Source: Pictodentalium vernedei (Eukaryota; Mollusca; Scaphopoda; Dentaliida; Dentaliidae). Taken from it: 64,000 bases of DNA. The notes under the pieces are model-generated. The model ran no database searches, was not told the DNA's origin, and saw only the letters and a program-made list of their open reading frames with translations. The position numbers and the translations under genes are program-made. This document shows, one piece after another, positions 11,787-23,400 of this stretch (position 1 is its first letter; each line of letters begins with the position of its first letter). The DNA lies in NCBI GenBank assembly GCA_031216915.1, contig CM062292.1, positions 74,134,956 through 74,198,955 on the forward strand, read 5' to 3'.

Positions 11787-12025
11787 CTGGTTGAGTGCTA
11801 GAAACCACAATCAGGCCTTTCAAAAAAAATGAGGGTACCAGTGCAAAAGTAATATTTTCCTTGCCTATGTTTCGTATTCAGTTAAACGTAAATAATAGTT
11901 TGCTTATACAAATTTGTTCTATTACAAATTATTGGAGAGTGCCAAAAGGCACTCTCCAATAATTTGTAATAGATAATTTTGATAAACAAATTCAGACCAC
12001 CCAAAATAATGTAGCCCTTAACCAG
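11787..12025. mobile_element. T2 TTAA MITE, divergent subfamily
   Basis: TTAA at 11,783-11,786 and 12,026-12,029. Ends CTGGTTGAGTGCTAG / GGGC..CCAG-like. Core TTACAAATTATTGGAGAGTG hairpin. The same subfamily core appears at 14,640-14,715, and a left end alone at 47,653. Confidence 0.8.
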
Positions 12026-12380
12026 TTAAATATTTATTTTGTATACATTTAAGAATTGTGTTGGATTTCGCGAAGAGAATAACTATACTGTATCAATGTA
12101 TACGACATAATGCATTGCAAATCGTGAAACTGCTAAAATCACATGGCAGTTCTGAACATTTTGAATTTTGTCTACGAAATAAAAATGACGAAGGCAGGCA
12201 AAAAAAAACCACAAATGCGCCAGTGCCTGAGAATCAAAAGACTAATTTTCTTTTGCCTAATGTGGGGCTAAATATGAGAAGCTGTTTTTTTCAAACATGC
12301 TACAATTTGAAATATTATGCGACACAGAATGTTCAAACTTAAATTCAGTGCCCCAAAAATCAATTACCAATCTATTTTAA

Positions 12381-12622
12381 CCCTTTACCTAATGTAACGG
12401 CCAAAACCGTCCAGCGCTATTCTCAAAAATCGCCAGTTAATTTTCATCATTTTTTCATTTTTTGTCTCTAAAACATAGGTTATGACCCCTCATTGGAACG
12501 AGCTCGTCGAGCTCGTTCCAATGAGGGGTCATAACCTATGTTTTTGAGACAAAAAATGAAAATAATAGTTATTTAAGAATTTTTTTTGCAAGTGTCGTCT
12601 GCTTTTCATGTTAGGTAAAGGG
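12381..12622. mobile_element. T1 MITE, A type, intact
   Basis: TTAA at 12,377-12,380 and 12,623-12,626. Ends CCCTTTACCTAATG / TTAGGTAAAGGG. Core is a near-perfect 110-bp palindrome centred on GAGCTCGTCGAGCTC. TTAA plus a CCC start suggests mobilisation by a piggyBac-type transposase. Confidence 0.92.
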
Positions 12623-12629
12623 TTAAAGA

Positions 12630-13122
12630 AACTAAAGTAATAATGAATTCATAAAATAAAATCAGATTTCTGTGACATTTTTAAAACACATTTTTGTAAG
12701 CTTCCTTCTCAAAATTAATTCAAAAAGCTTCCTTATCCGGAACCATATTCATAAATCTATAAATAAAAAGAGGGCAAGATATGATCTGGCAGAAGAATAC
12801 ATTTTTTTCCCTCTTTATGACTTTCAATTTTGAGAAGCTTTCAAAAAGACAAAATGCTAAAAAAATGTCAGTGGCAGTGAAAAATACCAGACTTTTCCCG
12901 GTGTCAACAGAAAGACAACATCCTTTACCCTGCAAATTTATTAATACATCTTTAACAATATATCCTAACAAAACAAAAGGATACAGTTATCCAATTTCTT
13001 ATTTATTCTATCAAAGATTGAACATGATCAATATTCTTTCTAAAATAAGTCTCCACTTCTATTTCTGTTCAAAACATGTTCATTTGTTGCGCAGCACACT
13101 TCCAATCAAATAAGTTGTTGGT
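12630..13122. other. no feature seen
   Basis: Short frames on both strands with no recognised protein. Confidence 0.5.
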
Positions 13123-13450
13123 TAGGCCCCACAAAGTAAATATTCAGTTTCTCAGGCCATTTTTTGTAAAACTGCATGAGGGCAAGCATTTTTTTATTTT
13201 TGTAATTATATATTTGCCATAAAAAGTTCATGTTCTTGGTTTATTTTATGCTTTAGGCCTCACAATCTACAGAATAGCATGGGTTGGTGGTGTATTTTGT
13301 CTCTTGAGTGCAAGAAGGGTTTGCAGTGTTAGAGCATTGCAAAGCCATGTTGCACTCAAGGGACAGTTTATCAATTTTATTAACTTGGGTAAAATATCAG
13401 ACATAAACCATTTAATTTTTATAAGTTTGCATTGGTTACAAAAAGAGAGC
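13123..13450. repeat. R7 interspersed repeat
   Basis: Collinear with 6,705-7,039. The uninterrupted site is TATGCTTTAGGCCTCACA. Confidence 0.7.
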
Positions 13451-14143
13451 ATGTGGCAGCCATAAGAACCATGTGCGAGGGCCCGAGAAACATATTTTCA
13501 AGTTTTTTAGGCCTTAACAACAAACAGATTTCCTCTTACGTTTCTTTTACTAATAAATACCAACACTTCCTGGGAAGGTCAAGGCAAGACATTCCCAATG
13601 GAAGGGAATGGTGTTATCAGAAAAGGAAAATGAAAAATTATTTGAGTTTTGACATTCAAAAAATATTTTCTGGTTTCTAAGGCATCTCCTTCGTGATTGA
13701 AAATCTGCTTCATCCACCGTTTTTTATCCCTGGTTAGAAAAACCTTTGACAGTGTTTGTGCTGGGCCTAAAACTTCTGGTCAAATGCAAATTTTTTTGGC
13801 CAAACACAAAAACTTTTGCCTACTTATTGCGACATAAAAACACTGAGAAAAATATGGTTTTGCAACACACTCTAACATCAGATGGGTTAAAAATCAACAC
13901 AAAAGAACTGGGTTGAGTGAATATGAACCCAATTGGGTTAATACTCACTAAACTGAGTTGATTTGGGTTAATTTTCTTGGGACAAGAAAAAAAATCATTT
14001 AGAAACAGAGTACACAAACAACAGGAAGTTGGTGCTGAAATGATCATGATTAGGGTGTCAATAGCAAAACTGTAACAGGATACTGTCAAAAGGATAAAAC
14101 CTTTGAGGATAACAGCTAAATTTATGCAGCATGTTAATGAAGA
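13451..14143. other. no feature seen
   Basis: Intergenic-type sequence; GGGTTAATTTTC/GGGTTAAT words near 13,910-13,970. Confidence 0.45.
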
Positions 14144-15081
14144 CAGGGTTCATACAATCAAGTACAAAAAAAATTCCAAAGATTTTTCAAGGACATTTCA
14201 AGGACAAACGAGCATTATCAAGCAGCAATTTTCTGACGGTATTGTCATTTCTCAAAAATCTTACCTGCTTTTAAACCGTTTCTTTCAGAGTTGGATGGAT
14301 TTAAGATTACAGGGTTCCTGCACCAAATTGAGAAGCGAATTCCAGGAGGTTCAGATCAATTTTTCAAGGAGTTTCCAGGAGTCAGCTGGGTGAAATTCAA
14401 GGGTTTTCAAGGAGTATAAAGTGACCATGTGTTGGGAAGAAGGAAAAATGTTAGTTGAATTAATCCAGTGAGCAACCGACTCGATGTTTCCAAAATTCAA
14501 GAAGTTTCCAGGAGGTGCTTCAAAATTCAAGGAGTTTCCAGGTCCTTGGGAGGGGGTTTTGAAATTCAAGGACTTTCAAGGAATTCAAGGAGGCACGGGA
14601 ACCCTGGATTATGTTTGTTGGTTACAATTTATTAATATTTATTTTATTACAAATCATTGGAGAGTGCCTGTAGGCACAAATCACAGGCCTGAAGGCACTC
14701 TCCAATGATTTATAATAAAGTAAATTTATGTGAAGAAAGTGTCATTTGCTGAGTGTGTACCGAGTCTGCGCAAAGAACAGAAGGACTGGAGTACTCTCAC
14801 TTTTCAGTTAAATTAATGGTGGCTTCCTGCACTCGACCAGTTATTTCTGATATCCAAATTTTCTTTCCTCACTTTTTTATAAAAATTAAAACCAAATAAA
14901 ACTGAAAATTTGGCAAAAGGTTGGACTCAATTAAACAAGCTGCAATGATAGCAAGAAAAATCCAAGGACATTCAAGGGGCCTGACTGCTTTTCAAGTACT
15001 TTTCAAGGGCATTTTCTGAATATTCCAAATTCAAGAAGTTTGGCTAAAATTCAAGGACAGTTCAAGGCTGTGCGAACCCTG
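14144..15081. mobile_element. H4 hAT-like element with TTCAAGGA subrepeats
   Basis: Ends CAGGGTTCATAC / GTGCGAACCCTG. Inside the ends are many copies of TTCAAGGAC-type words, typical of a widespread hAT end class. No clear 8-bp TSD. Contains a second H4 (14,312-14,606) and a T2-like hairpin (about 14,625-14,720). Confidence 0.6.
14312..14606. mobile_element. H4 element nested in another H4
   Basis: Ends CAGGGTTCCTGC / GGCACGGGAACCCTG, with GATTA directly outside on both sides (14,307-14,311 and 14,607-14,611). Five bases is short for a hAT TSD. Confidence 0.6.
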
Positions 15082-15986
15082 TGTTGACTTTTATTATGAC
15101 AGAGAATGCTTTTAAGAGGTGGAAGTGGGGCAGCCACTAAATTAATCTGTATGAAGTCTATTGTTTAATCTCACAACCCATAATAATTACAGCTACTGTT
15201 CCTTGAATCGGAGGGTAATAAAAGTAATTCTGTGGTACTGTCATTGTTTCCTTCATTATAATGGCGATAAGAGAGAATTAATAAGAAAACACCTACCTTT
15301 CGCATTCTCGTGTAATGAGATAGTCGTTTTTGAGAGCTACATAGCCTGTCACAAAGAGATTAGCCTCACAACAAACTTTATCACACACCTATTAATGTAA
15401 AACACAGGATTTCCACTGTTCTGCCTGTACGATAAAAACAAAGTTGTATCACACAAGTGGTGATACAAAACACGTTTAATTTCATTTCCAACATAAACAG
15501 AGAAGGAACCCATCTAAATAAATCACGTCAATCATTGGTCGAATGCACCAGAGTCAAGATCGCTTGGAAATTCCAAGTTCTGTATTTAGATTTGTTTACC
15601 GGGGATATTTAAATATTCAGATTGAAGTCAAAAATTTACAAAATAAAATTAACATTCTGACTGCTTTTTCCTTGACAAATACTTTCTACAACTGGTCATA
15701 CAAAGATGGAGTGTGCTAAACTTATTAGCTATTTAAAAACTTTTTATTGTGTTATTCCCTGCGATTTAGTCAATATCTGAAGTTCGATCATTGTGACAGT
15801 GACACTGATCAGTATCTGTTGGTTTCGATCAACTTAATGCCACAAAAATTAAAAAGCAAATTATGGTTGTTACCTGGCCAACTAACAGTGATGTCCCATT
15901 GGCAACAAAGAAAACGCAGCAATTATCCAGCTAAAGAGTGCTTTTAGTTCAATTTTCGTGTAGACTGGTTGCTACATGGCAGGTGT
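15082..15986. other. no feature seen
   Basis: Nothing recognised beyond short frames. Confidence 0.5.
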
Positions 15987-16160
15987 GTGTGATAAATACA
16001 GAACCGCACATACGTTTGAATGGGTTAAGAATTATCACACTCGATTGCTTTGACCCAGGATATAACAAGATCCGAACTTCGGCTCTCGTGATATCCTGGG
16101 CCAAAGCAATCGAGTATGATAATTCTTTACCCATTCAAATGTATGTGCGGTTATTTATAC
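15987..16160. repeat. long hairpin abutting A2
   Basis: Arms AACCGCACATACGTTTGAAT and inverse, inner arms CGATTGCTTTGACCCAGGAT and inverse. Confidence 0.8.
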
Positions 16161-16417
16161 AGTACGTGGAGAGTGGATTGTAACTAAATCACCCGCAGAG
16201 TGGAGTTATCACCCAAGCTATAACTTTAAAATTGTGTACATATCAACAAAAAACACAAGCAAAGTTTCAGCCAATGGACCTCCGGGTTTAACCCGGAGGT
16301 CCATTGGCTGAAACTTTGCTTGTGCTGGTTATGCTTTGCAACAAATTTGAATTATTGCTTGGGTGAAATCTCCACTCTGTGGGTAATTTAGTGATAATGC
16401 ACTCTCCACGTACTGTA
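16158..16417. mobile_element. A2 foldback element
   Basis: Ends TACAGTACGTGGAGAGTG / CACTCTCCACGTACTGTA. The centre is a perfect palindrome around CCGGGTTTAACCCGG. Confidence 0.85.
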
Positions 16418-17076
16418 TGTACAGAACATCACATCACTCTCACAGTCACAACCGTTCAGATTTTTTGACTGAAGTTAGCGAACGACAACGCTTCTCATAC
16501 ATGGTTTTCATTTTTGAGAAGTTAAATTTTTCTTGCCAAATGCTCATTTTTTCTTGACAAATTTGACAAAAAATTTGCCATTGGCAAACGCTAGTGCGAA
16601 CACTAATGTTCGATGAAACTATTTTGCACTTGTACGATTAAAAATTTCACCAACTGCATCCTGTTTCTCCGACCTCACTGACCTCTGTCAAACAAGATAT
16701 AGTGGGTTAAATTTGCCACTGCATTAACCCATACAGGCCTATTCCGATTTTGGTCCATTTTTATTGTATTAGAACCAGTGCTCCAACTTGCTGTGTTTGG
16801 GTAAACTTGAAAGGTACATTCTAAGTACATTGGCAAATGTTTCTAGGCATGTCATTGTTGCCTATATAGGCAGCCAAGACTTGTGTAGACACAACTGCGA
16901 AGTCACAAAGCATTAAATATCATAGTGTGGCAATAATGTATGAAAAATCTCTAGGCCTTTAGGGGAAGTTTTCACTGTTAAAAACATTGATTTTTACACA
17001 CAATAGTGTAAGGAGTTAAAGATCCAATTCATTTGCAGGACAGTTTTGAGGATTAACAAAAAAAAAACCCCAAAAC
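16418..17076. other. no gene; small GCCTATATAGGC repeat
   Basis: TTCTAGGCATGTC and GCCTATATAGGCAGCCAAG at 16,840-16,890 recur inverted at 21,455-21,510, so a dispersed repeat is likely. Confidence 0.5.
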
Positions 17077-17329
17077 CAAGCCTGAAAATAAGCAGTCTGA
17101 CATTTGCAGAATGAGGTCCAGAGGGTGAATTAGCTGATGCTAAAAATATACAGTTGGCCAATTTATCCTCTGAGTACCTCTTTCTGTTTAAGTTCGAGAC
17201 CCTGATTCAGATTGAGGTTCACAGAGGGTAAATTTGGTGATGCTGCCCTGCTGTGCAGGGTAGCATCACCAAATTCACCCTCTTGAGGACCTCATTTTGC
17301 AGATGTCAGTTTTGTTATTTTCTGGCTTG
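17077..17329. mobile_element. H3 hAT-like MITE, long form
   Basis: Exact 8-bp TSD CCCAAAAC at 17,069-17,076 and 17,330-17,337. Same structure as 7,410-7,662. Lies just past the candidate SIN3 poly(A) site. Confidence 0.9.
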
Positions 17330-17415
17330 CCCAAAACAAACCCAAAGTACCCCCCAAAAAAGCCTTCCTGCCCCACCATCACAAAACTGAGGAAAAATTG
17401 CCTGAGAAACAAGAA

Positions 17416-17421
17416 TTTATT
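17416..17421 (-). promoter_or_regulatory. candidate poly(A) signal of SIN3
   Basis: AATAAA on the minus strand, 173 nt past the SIN3 stop and before an H3 MITE. The window is A/T rich, so chance occurrence is possible. Confidence 0.4.
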
Positions 17422-17593
17422 TTATAGGCCATATCCAACAATCAATTTTACTGATAGTGCACCCACTATCAACCTGGGAAATTAAAACAGCTTTCTCTAA
17501 GTCAGTTCAATAATCTGATGGAAAGAAGTAAAGTACGGAGAAACCAGAAGAATTATGAAGTTTATAAATAATGAAAATGTTTTTGAGGATAAT

Positions 17594-17845
17594 TCAGCTT
17601 GTTGTCTCCCTTGGCTCTGGTTTTTCAAAATATTCAACAGAATATTTATTGTACTGATAGTATGGCGATTTATCTGGCAGGTCAATTTTACTGCAGTGTG
17701 TTTCACAGTCTTTTAAATCATCTCCATGACCCAACAACCATTCATTAGCAAGAGCTTCTTGAGTCTGTGAGACATTTTGTTTCCTCCATTTACTCATCCA
17801 AGAATTAAACTTTTCATGAAGCTTCAGTGATACCTTTTTATGAGA
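17594..17845 (-). CDS. SIN3A: SIN3 co-repressor, last exon with stop codon
   Basis: The last 83 codons, SHKKVSLKLHEKFNSWMSKW through ANEWLLGHGDDL, CETHCSKI, YNKYSVEYF, ending at TGA (17,594-17,596). Family tails read SH..V...LH..F..W..KW, then WLMGE, C...C and YRV.Y at the same spacing, so the C terminus is full length. The acceptor ...TTCTCTTTCAG gives phase 0 entry. The seven exons total 1,352 bp (two bases of a split codon, 449 codons and the stop), and every junction phase agrees. Downstream, minus-strand AATAAA at 17,416-17,421 is a plausible poly(A) signal. Confidence 0.95.
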   Translation of the reverse strand, partial: SHKKVSLKLHEKFNSWMSKWRKQNVSQTQEALANEWLLGHGDDLKDCETHCSKIDLPDKSPYYQYNKYSVEYFEKPEPRETTS

Positions 17846-18109
17846 CTGAAAGAGAAGAAAAAATTTCATATTAAGATTGTATTAACGCAAAAGAGACGAC
17901 TCAATGACCCTATTCCACTTGGGCAGTCATAAACTATATTTCGCAGGAAAAAATCCCTCCCCCTCACCCCCCCCACCCCCCCAAAAAAAAAAAAAAAGGA
18001 AATCTGAATGGGGATTTTTGTGAAAAGAAGTGGCTGGATATGGCCGTTATGTTAGGTAAAGGATTAACCCACATGTCTAGTAAATAGAGTAAGCATTTAA
18101 ATCATAGGA

Positions 18110-18297
18110 AATATTTTTCATTTTTTGTCTCAAAAACATAGGTTATGACCCCTCGTTGGAACGAGCTGGAGAAACTCGTTCCAATGGGCATCACAATCTA
18201 TGTTTTTGAGACAAAAAATGAAAAAATACTGAAAATTAATTGGCGATTTTTGAGAATAGTGCTGGCCGATTTTGAATGTTACGTTAGGCAAAGGGTT
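18110..18297. mobile_element. T1 MITE, A type, one end
   Basis: Core palindrome plus the end GTTAGGCAAAGGGTTA. The other end is missing; an unrelated-looking T1 right end (GTTAGGTAAAGGATTAA) sits at 18,050-18,067. Confidence 0.75.
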
Positions 18298-18394
18298 ACA
18301 GAATCAGGAATAAGGACACGCCATGGCTGTATTTATATGTTTACGCCACTTCTTTTAATATCTAGATGTTTTCAAGAATGAACACATTACTCCT

Positions 18395-18697
18395 CGGATA
18401 AAAAATCTTCATTGGCTTCTAAAAGCAGAAAGAATTGAGTTCAAAATTATTTTGTTTACGTACAAATCACTAATAAACTAAGCGCTTTCCTACATCTTTG
18501 ATCTGCTTGAAACATATGCCAAAGCACCCACTTCGCTTCTCATGCCACAATCTACCTCATCTGACCTAGCCTCATATGTGGGACGTTCCTTCAGCTACAA
18601 TGTTCCAAGACTTTCAATATGGTATCTCAATCTGCGAGTGATTTAACCTCTTCCAATTTTTAAATCAACGCTAAAATCGTATCCGTTTAAAAACTAT
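18395..18697 (+). pseudogene. LINE reverse-transcriptase C-terminal remnant (CR1/L2-like)
   Basis: Plus-strand reading gives RIKNLHWLLKAERIEFKIIL, TYKSLIN, a stop, then ALSYIFDLLETY...RSFSYNVPRLSIWYLNLRVI, a stop, PLPIFKSTLKSY. This is the familiar tail of non-LTR retrotransposon RTs (LHWLP...RI.FKI...TYK.L....Y..DLL ... VPR...W..LP..IR.....FK..LK). Two stops make it a dead 5'-truncated copy. No endonuclease or RT core is seen. Confidence 0.7.
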
Positions 18698-18900
18698 TAT
18701 CCCGTTGTTGTTTAATCTTATGCTTGAACTGAAGTACATGAATACTGTATGTATTTCAATTTGTGTGCTTCAATCCCATATAAACCCATATAAAGTCCAA
18801 TAAGGCAACAAAAAAATACTTTTTTTTGACCAATTTCAAGCTTCAAAGTAAATTGGTAAATGACCTTTCAAGTTATATGGAGTTACAACCTTAATACATT

Positions 18901-19455
18901 TAGGGCTGTCACGATTAATCGATTGTCGATCGGTCATGCCGAAATCAATTATTATTTTTCATTTGTCGAAGAATCGGTAAATTTTACCCCGTTTTAGACG
19001 TTTAATTATTAAAAAAAAAATTTGATGAAAAAACTATTGTTTCTAAAGGTAAAAGTTCAAGAACGTCGACGTTAAACCTCAAGAAGCCACTAGAAGCATT
19101 TGTCTTTGAGGTACATTCATAGCTTTGATGTTCTGAACTTTTGAACCGTCAGTGTAATAATCAAGACCGGTCGTCAGTTGCGAAGTTCGCAACTGACGAC
19201 CGGTCTTGATTATTACACTGACGGTTCAAAAGTTCAGAACATCAAATCTGTGAATGTCCCTAAAAGTGGATCGTCTTCGTTGTTTACTTGAGGTAGGTCA
19301 GCTGACTTGAACTTCATTTTTAACGACTTAAAAGAGATGGAGAGGTGTGTGTGTGGGTGTGTGTGGGGGGAGTCATCTAGGTACGATTAATCAATTATTA
19401 TCGATTATTTGCGATGATTAATCGATTCCTAAATTAGAAAACCGTGACAGTCCTA
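18901..19455. mobile_element. H1 hAT-like MITE, second copy, inverted
   Basis: Exact 8-bp TSD AATACATT at 18,893-18,900 and 19,456-19,463. Terminal repeats TAGGGCTGTCACG / TAGGACTGTCACG. Same hairpin core as the copy at 5.6-6.1 kb, in opposite orientation. Confidence 0.92.
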
Positions 19456-19776
19456 AATACATTATGTAAATTGACGACAGCTCAAAACTGAAAATTTCAA
19501 CCGAGAATCAGATGATTCTTGTAAGGAATACAATGAGAATAAGGTCCAGCAAATATTCGAATCAATGTCAATACCACACATCTGCCTCAAGATCGATCTC
19601 GAATCAGTCTCAAGATTCGATTTTTTTCGAATCTCTCGTTCTAACTTCAATTTGTTACATTTCCAACAAAAAAAAATTAGATAAAATTATCATTAGAAAA
19701 TTCATTCATGTGGGCTCAATTCCTATCTGTGTAATTGACAATGTTTAATTGTTAGGTAAGTAGTGAATTTTACCCA

Positions 19777-19888
19777 GAACATTATCCATAGTTTTAGTTT
19801 TTGAAGGCTGAACCTGTTACTATTCACGTTCTTAAAAACATGAATAGTAAGTAACAAGTTAAGCTTTCAAACACTAAAACTATGGATA
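19777..19888. repeat. hairpin
   Basis: ATTATCCATAGTTTTAGT and inverse, inner TTACTATTCA / TGAATAGTAA. Confidence 0.75.
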
Positions 19889-20350
19889 ATAGGCCTCGCT
19901 GTTTCAGCGACGGTTCTACAGAGATTTTGATTCTCGCAAAGTGTTCATCATTGGATTCTTGTCATAGGTTCTGAAAGCCCTGGAGAATTAGAAATATTTT
20001 TTTCATTTCCTCATAACAATGTACTACAACTTCAATTAGCATGACCACCACAAGCCTGAATGTTGAAAGGTGTGTTCTACATGTACATAGAAGACAAGAA
20101 ACAAGTAAAAATTGGAACAAGGCCCTTAAGGGTTAAATAAGTAAATATATAGCAAGGTTTCCACTTTGCAGCCTCATCATCTAAACCAACATTTTCCCTA
20201 TTACGTAGTGACCTCTTGTAACAAGACTGGTTTTTAATTTAGCACTATTGTTTCCTGGGGATGCACAGAGAAATTGCAGAAGTATTAATATGTCTTCCCT
20301 AGGGCAATGTTTTGCTGTTGCAAAATACAGCCCACAGGAAAACATAAATT

Positions 20351-20463
20351 ATTGTGATAAATTGACGGTAACATGGTCTGAGGTTTGCGGCTCGGATCTT
20401 ATGTTCAACATACACGCCGAGCTGCAAAGCTCAGACCATATTACCAGCAATTTATCACAATAA
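20351..20463. repeat. hairpin repeat (TGATGAATTGACGG family)
   Basis: Arms ATTGTGATAAATTGACGGTA / ATTACCAGCAATTTATCAC. Second copy of the hairpin at 6.3 kb. Confidence 0.75.
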
Positions 20464-20466
20464 TGC

Positions 20467-21655
20467 ATATGTTCCAAAATGACACTACCCATAGCCCAAA
20501 ACCTACAATGTGAAACACAAGAGGTTTATTTACTAAACATATAAACATTAAAACTTTTAACGATCACAGGTTTAGTAAATAAACCTTTCGTGTAGACTAT
20601 CCACTGACAGCACTGGATAAATAATCAATAAACCAGATAAACTCATTCCATCTCAGTTCAAATTCTAAATCGGTTTGTAATTTAAACAACACTTCATCTG
20701 GAACACCGTTTGCTGCACAAGTGAAAAATCCAGAAAAATGAAGCGGCTTGCTAGTCACTCCGCTGGTGAAACAATTACGAAACAGGCGACGTCATTTCAA
20801 ATATATCGTGTGTTGACGTCAGACGGTAACATTTGCCACTTCAGCCGTAAACATAAAATATTCTAAACGAGCTCTCGTCCAATCAGAGGAGGAGGATTTT
20901 AGTCTTATTGGAACATATTAATACCTAGTGGGTTCTGCAAGATAAAGCTCAAGATTTGCCGATATGGTAGCCAAGGAAGTAGACTGAGGGATGATTTTAT
21001 TCCATGAGAGCAGCTAACTGATACAAGATCTCAAGAATGATGAGGCCATCTGTTGATACACAATCTAAAAATGCCCCCCATGTGAGAGAACTGAGTTATC
21101 CTGGGCACATTCCATTTCATCATACTACTCTCTTTTGTGAGCTATGGTAATAGAGATGATCTTGAGTTTTCATCTCCGAAACGGCCTTATCTTGTTTTAC
21201 CTAGCGGAAATACTGTATTTTTTTTCTTTACTTTGGGATAAGTACTGCTTGTACTCACCAAGGGTATAACAGCACAATCAAATTTTCAATCAGTTGAGAA
21301 GTGAGAACTGATTCTTGCAGTAGGAGTTCATAACAAACAAAACCACTTCTTGTGAATCGGGATAAATTTGAAGATCGGCACTTCACTGAGACTGGTAGGT
21401 ATATATATGTATTTGCTACTCATGGAAGTACATTCTGTGGCTCAGCAGTTGTGCCTAGGCAAGCCTTGGCTGCCTATATAGGCAGCCAGGACATGCCTAG
21501 AAACACCCGACAAAGTTCTTGGGATTTAACTTGCAAATGTACCTAAAAACTGCCCGTTGAAGCACCTGTTTTATTGCAGTAAAAAGTGATGAAAGGCAAA
21601 ATACGGCCTTCAAGAGTTAAAAGAAGAATTAAATTTTTATTTGAATGAGGACTGA
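20467..21655. other. SIN3 3' flank side intron, no exon seen
   Basis: Within the last SIN3 intron. Holds the second GCCTATATAGGC repeat and short frames only. Confidence 0.5.
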
Positions 21656-21659
21656 GATT

Positions 21660-22200
21660 CAGAAATATTTGGTTTGAATTGGGAAAAACCCTGCCAAAAT
21701 GCCATTCGGACCCTGTGGATGCCCAAAACGATCCCTGGTAATGTCAACATGGGTAACACAAAAATTATTCAATTTTCTGCTGCCATTCAACAAAAATCTA
21801 AAAAGGGGCACAACTGTGTAAGTATGCATGGACGTAACCCACAATACCACGTTTCCTTTCCCCGAGCATGGTCTATCGCCACACCACAGGACATTAAAAT
21901 CCAACAACCGATGTCAGAGTTATAATGTAAAATGTTTGTACATTAAGTATTATAAGTGTAACAAGGGCCATTAACTCTGGTCTCTATGCATTGATGAAAC
22001 CCACAATATATAGATGTCTTCTTCCTCATGATAGTCTCTCACCATACCAAAGGCCATCAAAATCTGCACACCCCAAATGACTAATGCAAAATCTTCAGAG
22101 TTTTTCTAATAAATGTAAAAGGACCATAACTCTTGTTGGAATGCACATACGAAACCTGTGATATGTGGATATCGTGTCCCACCCTTAGTCATATTGTTGA
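21660..22200. repeat. tandem array (GGCCATTAACTCTGGTC type)
   Basis: Units with CACCACACCAAAGG/GGACATTAAAATCC and AGTTATAATG. Same family as 38.3-39.0 kb. Confidence 0.65.
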
Positions 22201-22210
22201 ATCCAAGGGA

Positions 22211-22783
22211 CGTGGGAACCCTGTTATTACTTTCTCTGCATCACACTAAACACCTTTTAGAGAATGTTACAAGCAGGATTCAATTTTTTAAAAACTTCCA
22301 CAGGTATAAACAGATTAGATCAGAAGTATCGTTCTGACACACTGTTTGACAGTTTATTTGATACTGCAGACGCAGACAGAATTCCTATGTCAAACTCTGT
22401 GTAATAATATAAACACACTTTACAAATCACATTCTTTCGATTTATGATTTAACGATAGTGTGTGTTTGGGGAACTGTGACTAAACTTTAACATTACAAAA
22501 GGGGCCAAAAATGTTTGGAAATACCTCGTAATTTGGTTAAGCATTCACCATCTCTAGTTGGCATGGAAATTACGGGCAGAGTTTGTATAACCCTGAGAGA
22601 AAAAGATCTTTATGACATTTCTATTCTGGTGAATTCTCAAGCACTTCCCAGGACCTCAAAACTTACCTTAACCACCTCAGATGTTTGTATTACAATTCTT
22701 ATACATGTATTCCAAACAGATAATACCTGTACCTGACACTGGTCCCTGGGCAGCTCTCCCATGTCAAAATAAAGTATTCTCAA
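22211..22783. other. intronic, nothing recognised
   Basis: No match to known proteins or to other repeats in the window. Confidence 0.45.
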
Positions 22784-23400
22784 TAGGCCCCACAAAGTAG
22801 ATCTTCTGTTTCTAAGGCCACTTTTTGTAAAATTGAATGTGGGCAGGTGTTTTTTTTAATTTAATTTTTTATTTTTGTAATTATTTCTTTGCCATCAGAA
22901 GTTCATGTTCTTGGTTTATGTTTAACCCTTTACCCAACGTAACGGCCAAAACCGGCCAGCGCTATTCTAAAAAATCGCCAATTAATTTTCAAAATATTTT
23001 CATTTTTTGTCTCAAAAACATAGGTTATGACCCCTCGTTGGAACGAGCTCGTCGAGCTCGTTCCAACGAGGGGTCATAACCTATGTTTTTGAGACAAAAA
23101 ATGAAAAAATTTAGTTATTCAAGAATTCTTTTTGCAAGTGTCGTCTGCTTTTCATGTTAGGTAAAGGGTTAAGGCCTCATAATCTACAGAATAGCATGAC
23201 CCCATAATCTGCAGAATAGCATGGGAGGTGGTGTATTTCATCCCTTGAGTGCAAGAAGGGTTTGTAATGCTAAAGCATTGCACAGCCTTCTTGCACTCAA
23301 GGGACAAATTTATCAATTTTATTAACTTGGGTAAAATATCAGACATAAATCGTTTGATTTTAATTTTTTAAAGTTTGCATTGGTTATAGAAAGAGAGCAT
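22784..23400. repeat. R7 interspersed repeat split by a T1 MITE
   Basis: Same repeat with T1 at 22,926-23,168. A short duplication (AATCTACAGAATAGCATG twice) follows the insertion. Confidence 0.75.
22926..23168. mobile_element. T1 MITE, A type, nested in repeat R7
   Basis: TTAA at 22,922-22,925 and 23,169-23,172. The core is a perfect palindrome over TGACCCCTCGTTGGAACGAG and its inverse. Splits the R7 repeat, whose other copies show the site unfilled. Confidence 0.92.

Noticed and set aside
14307..14611. GATTA as a firm TSD for the inner H4
   Set aside because: Five bases is short for hAT and the next three bases differ, so chance is possible.
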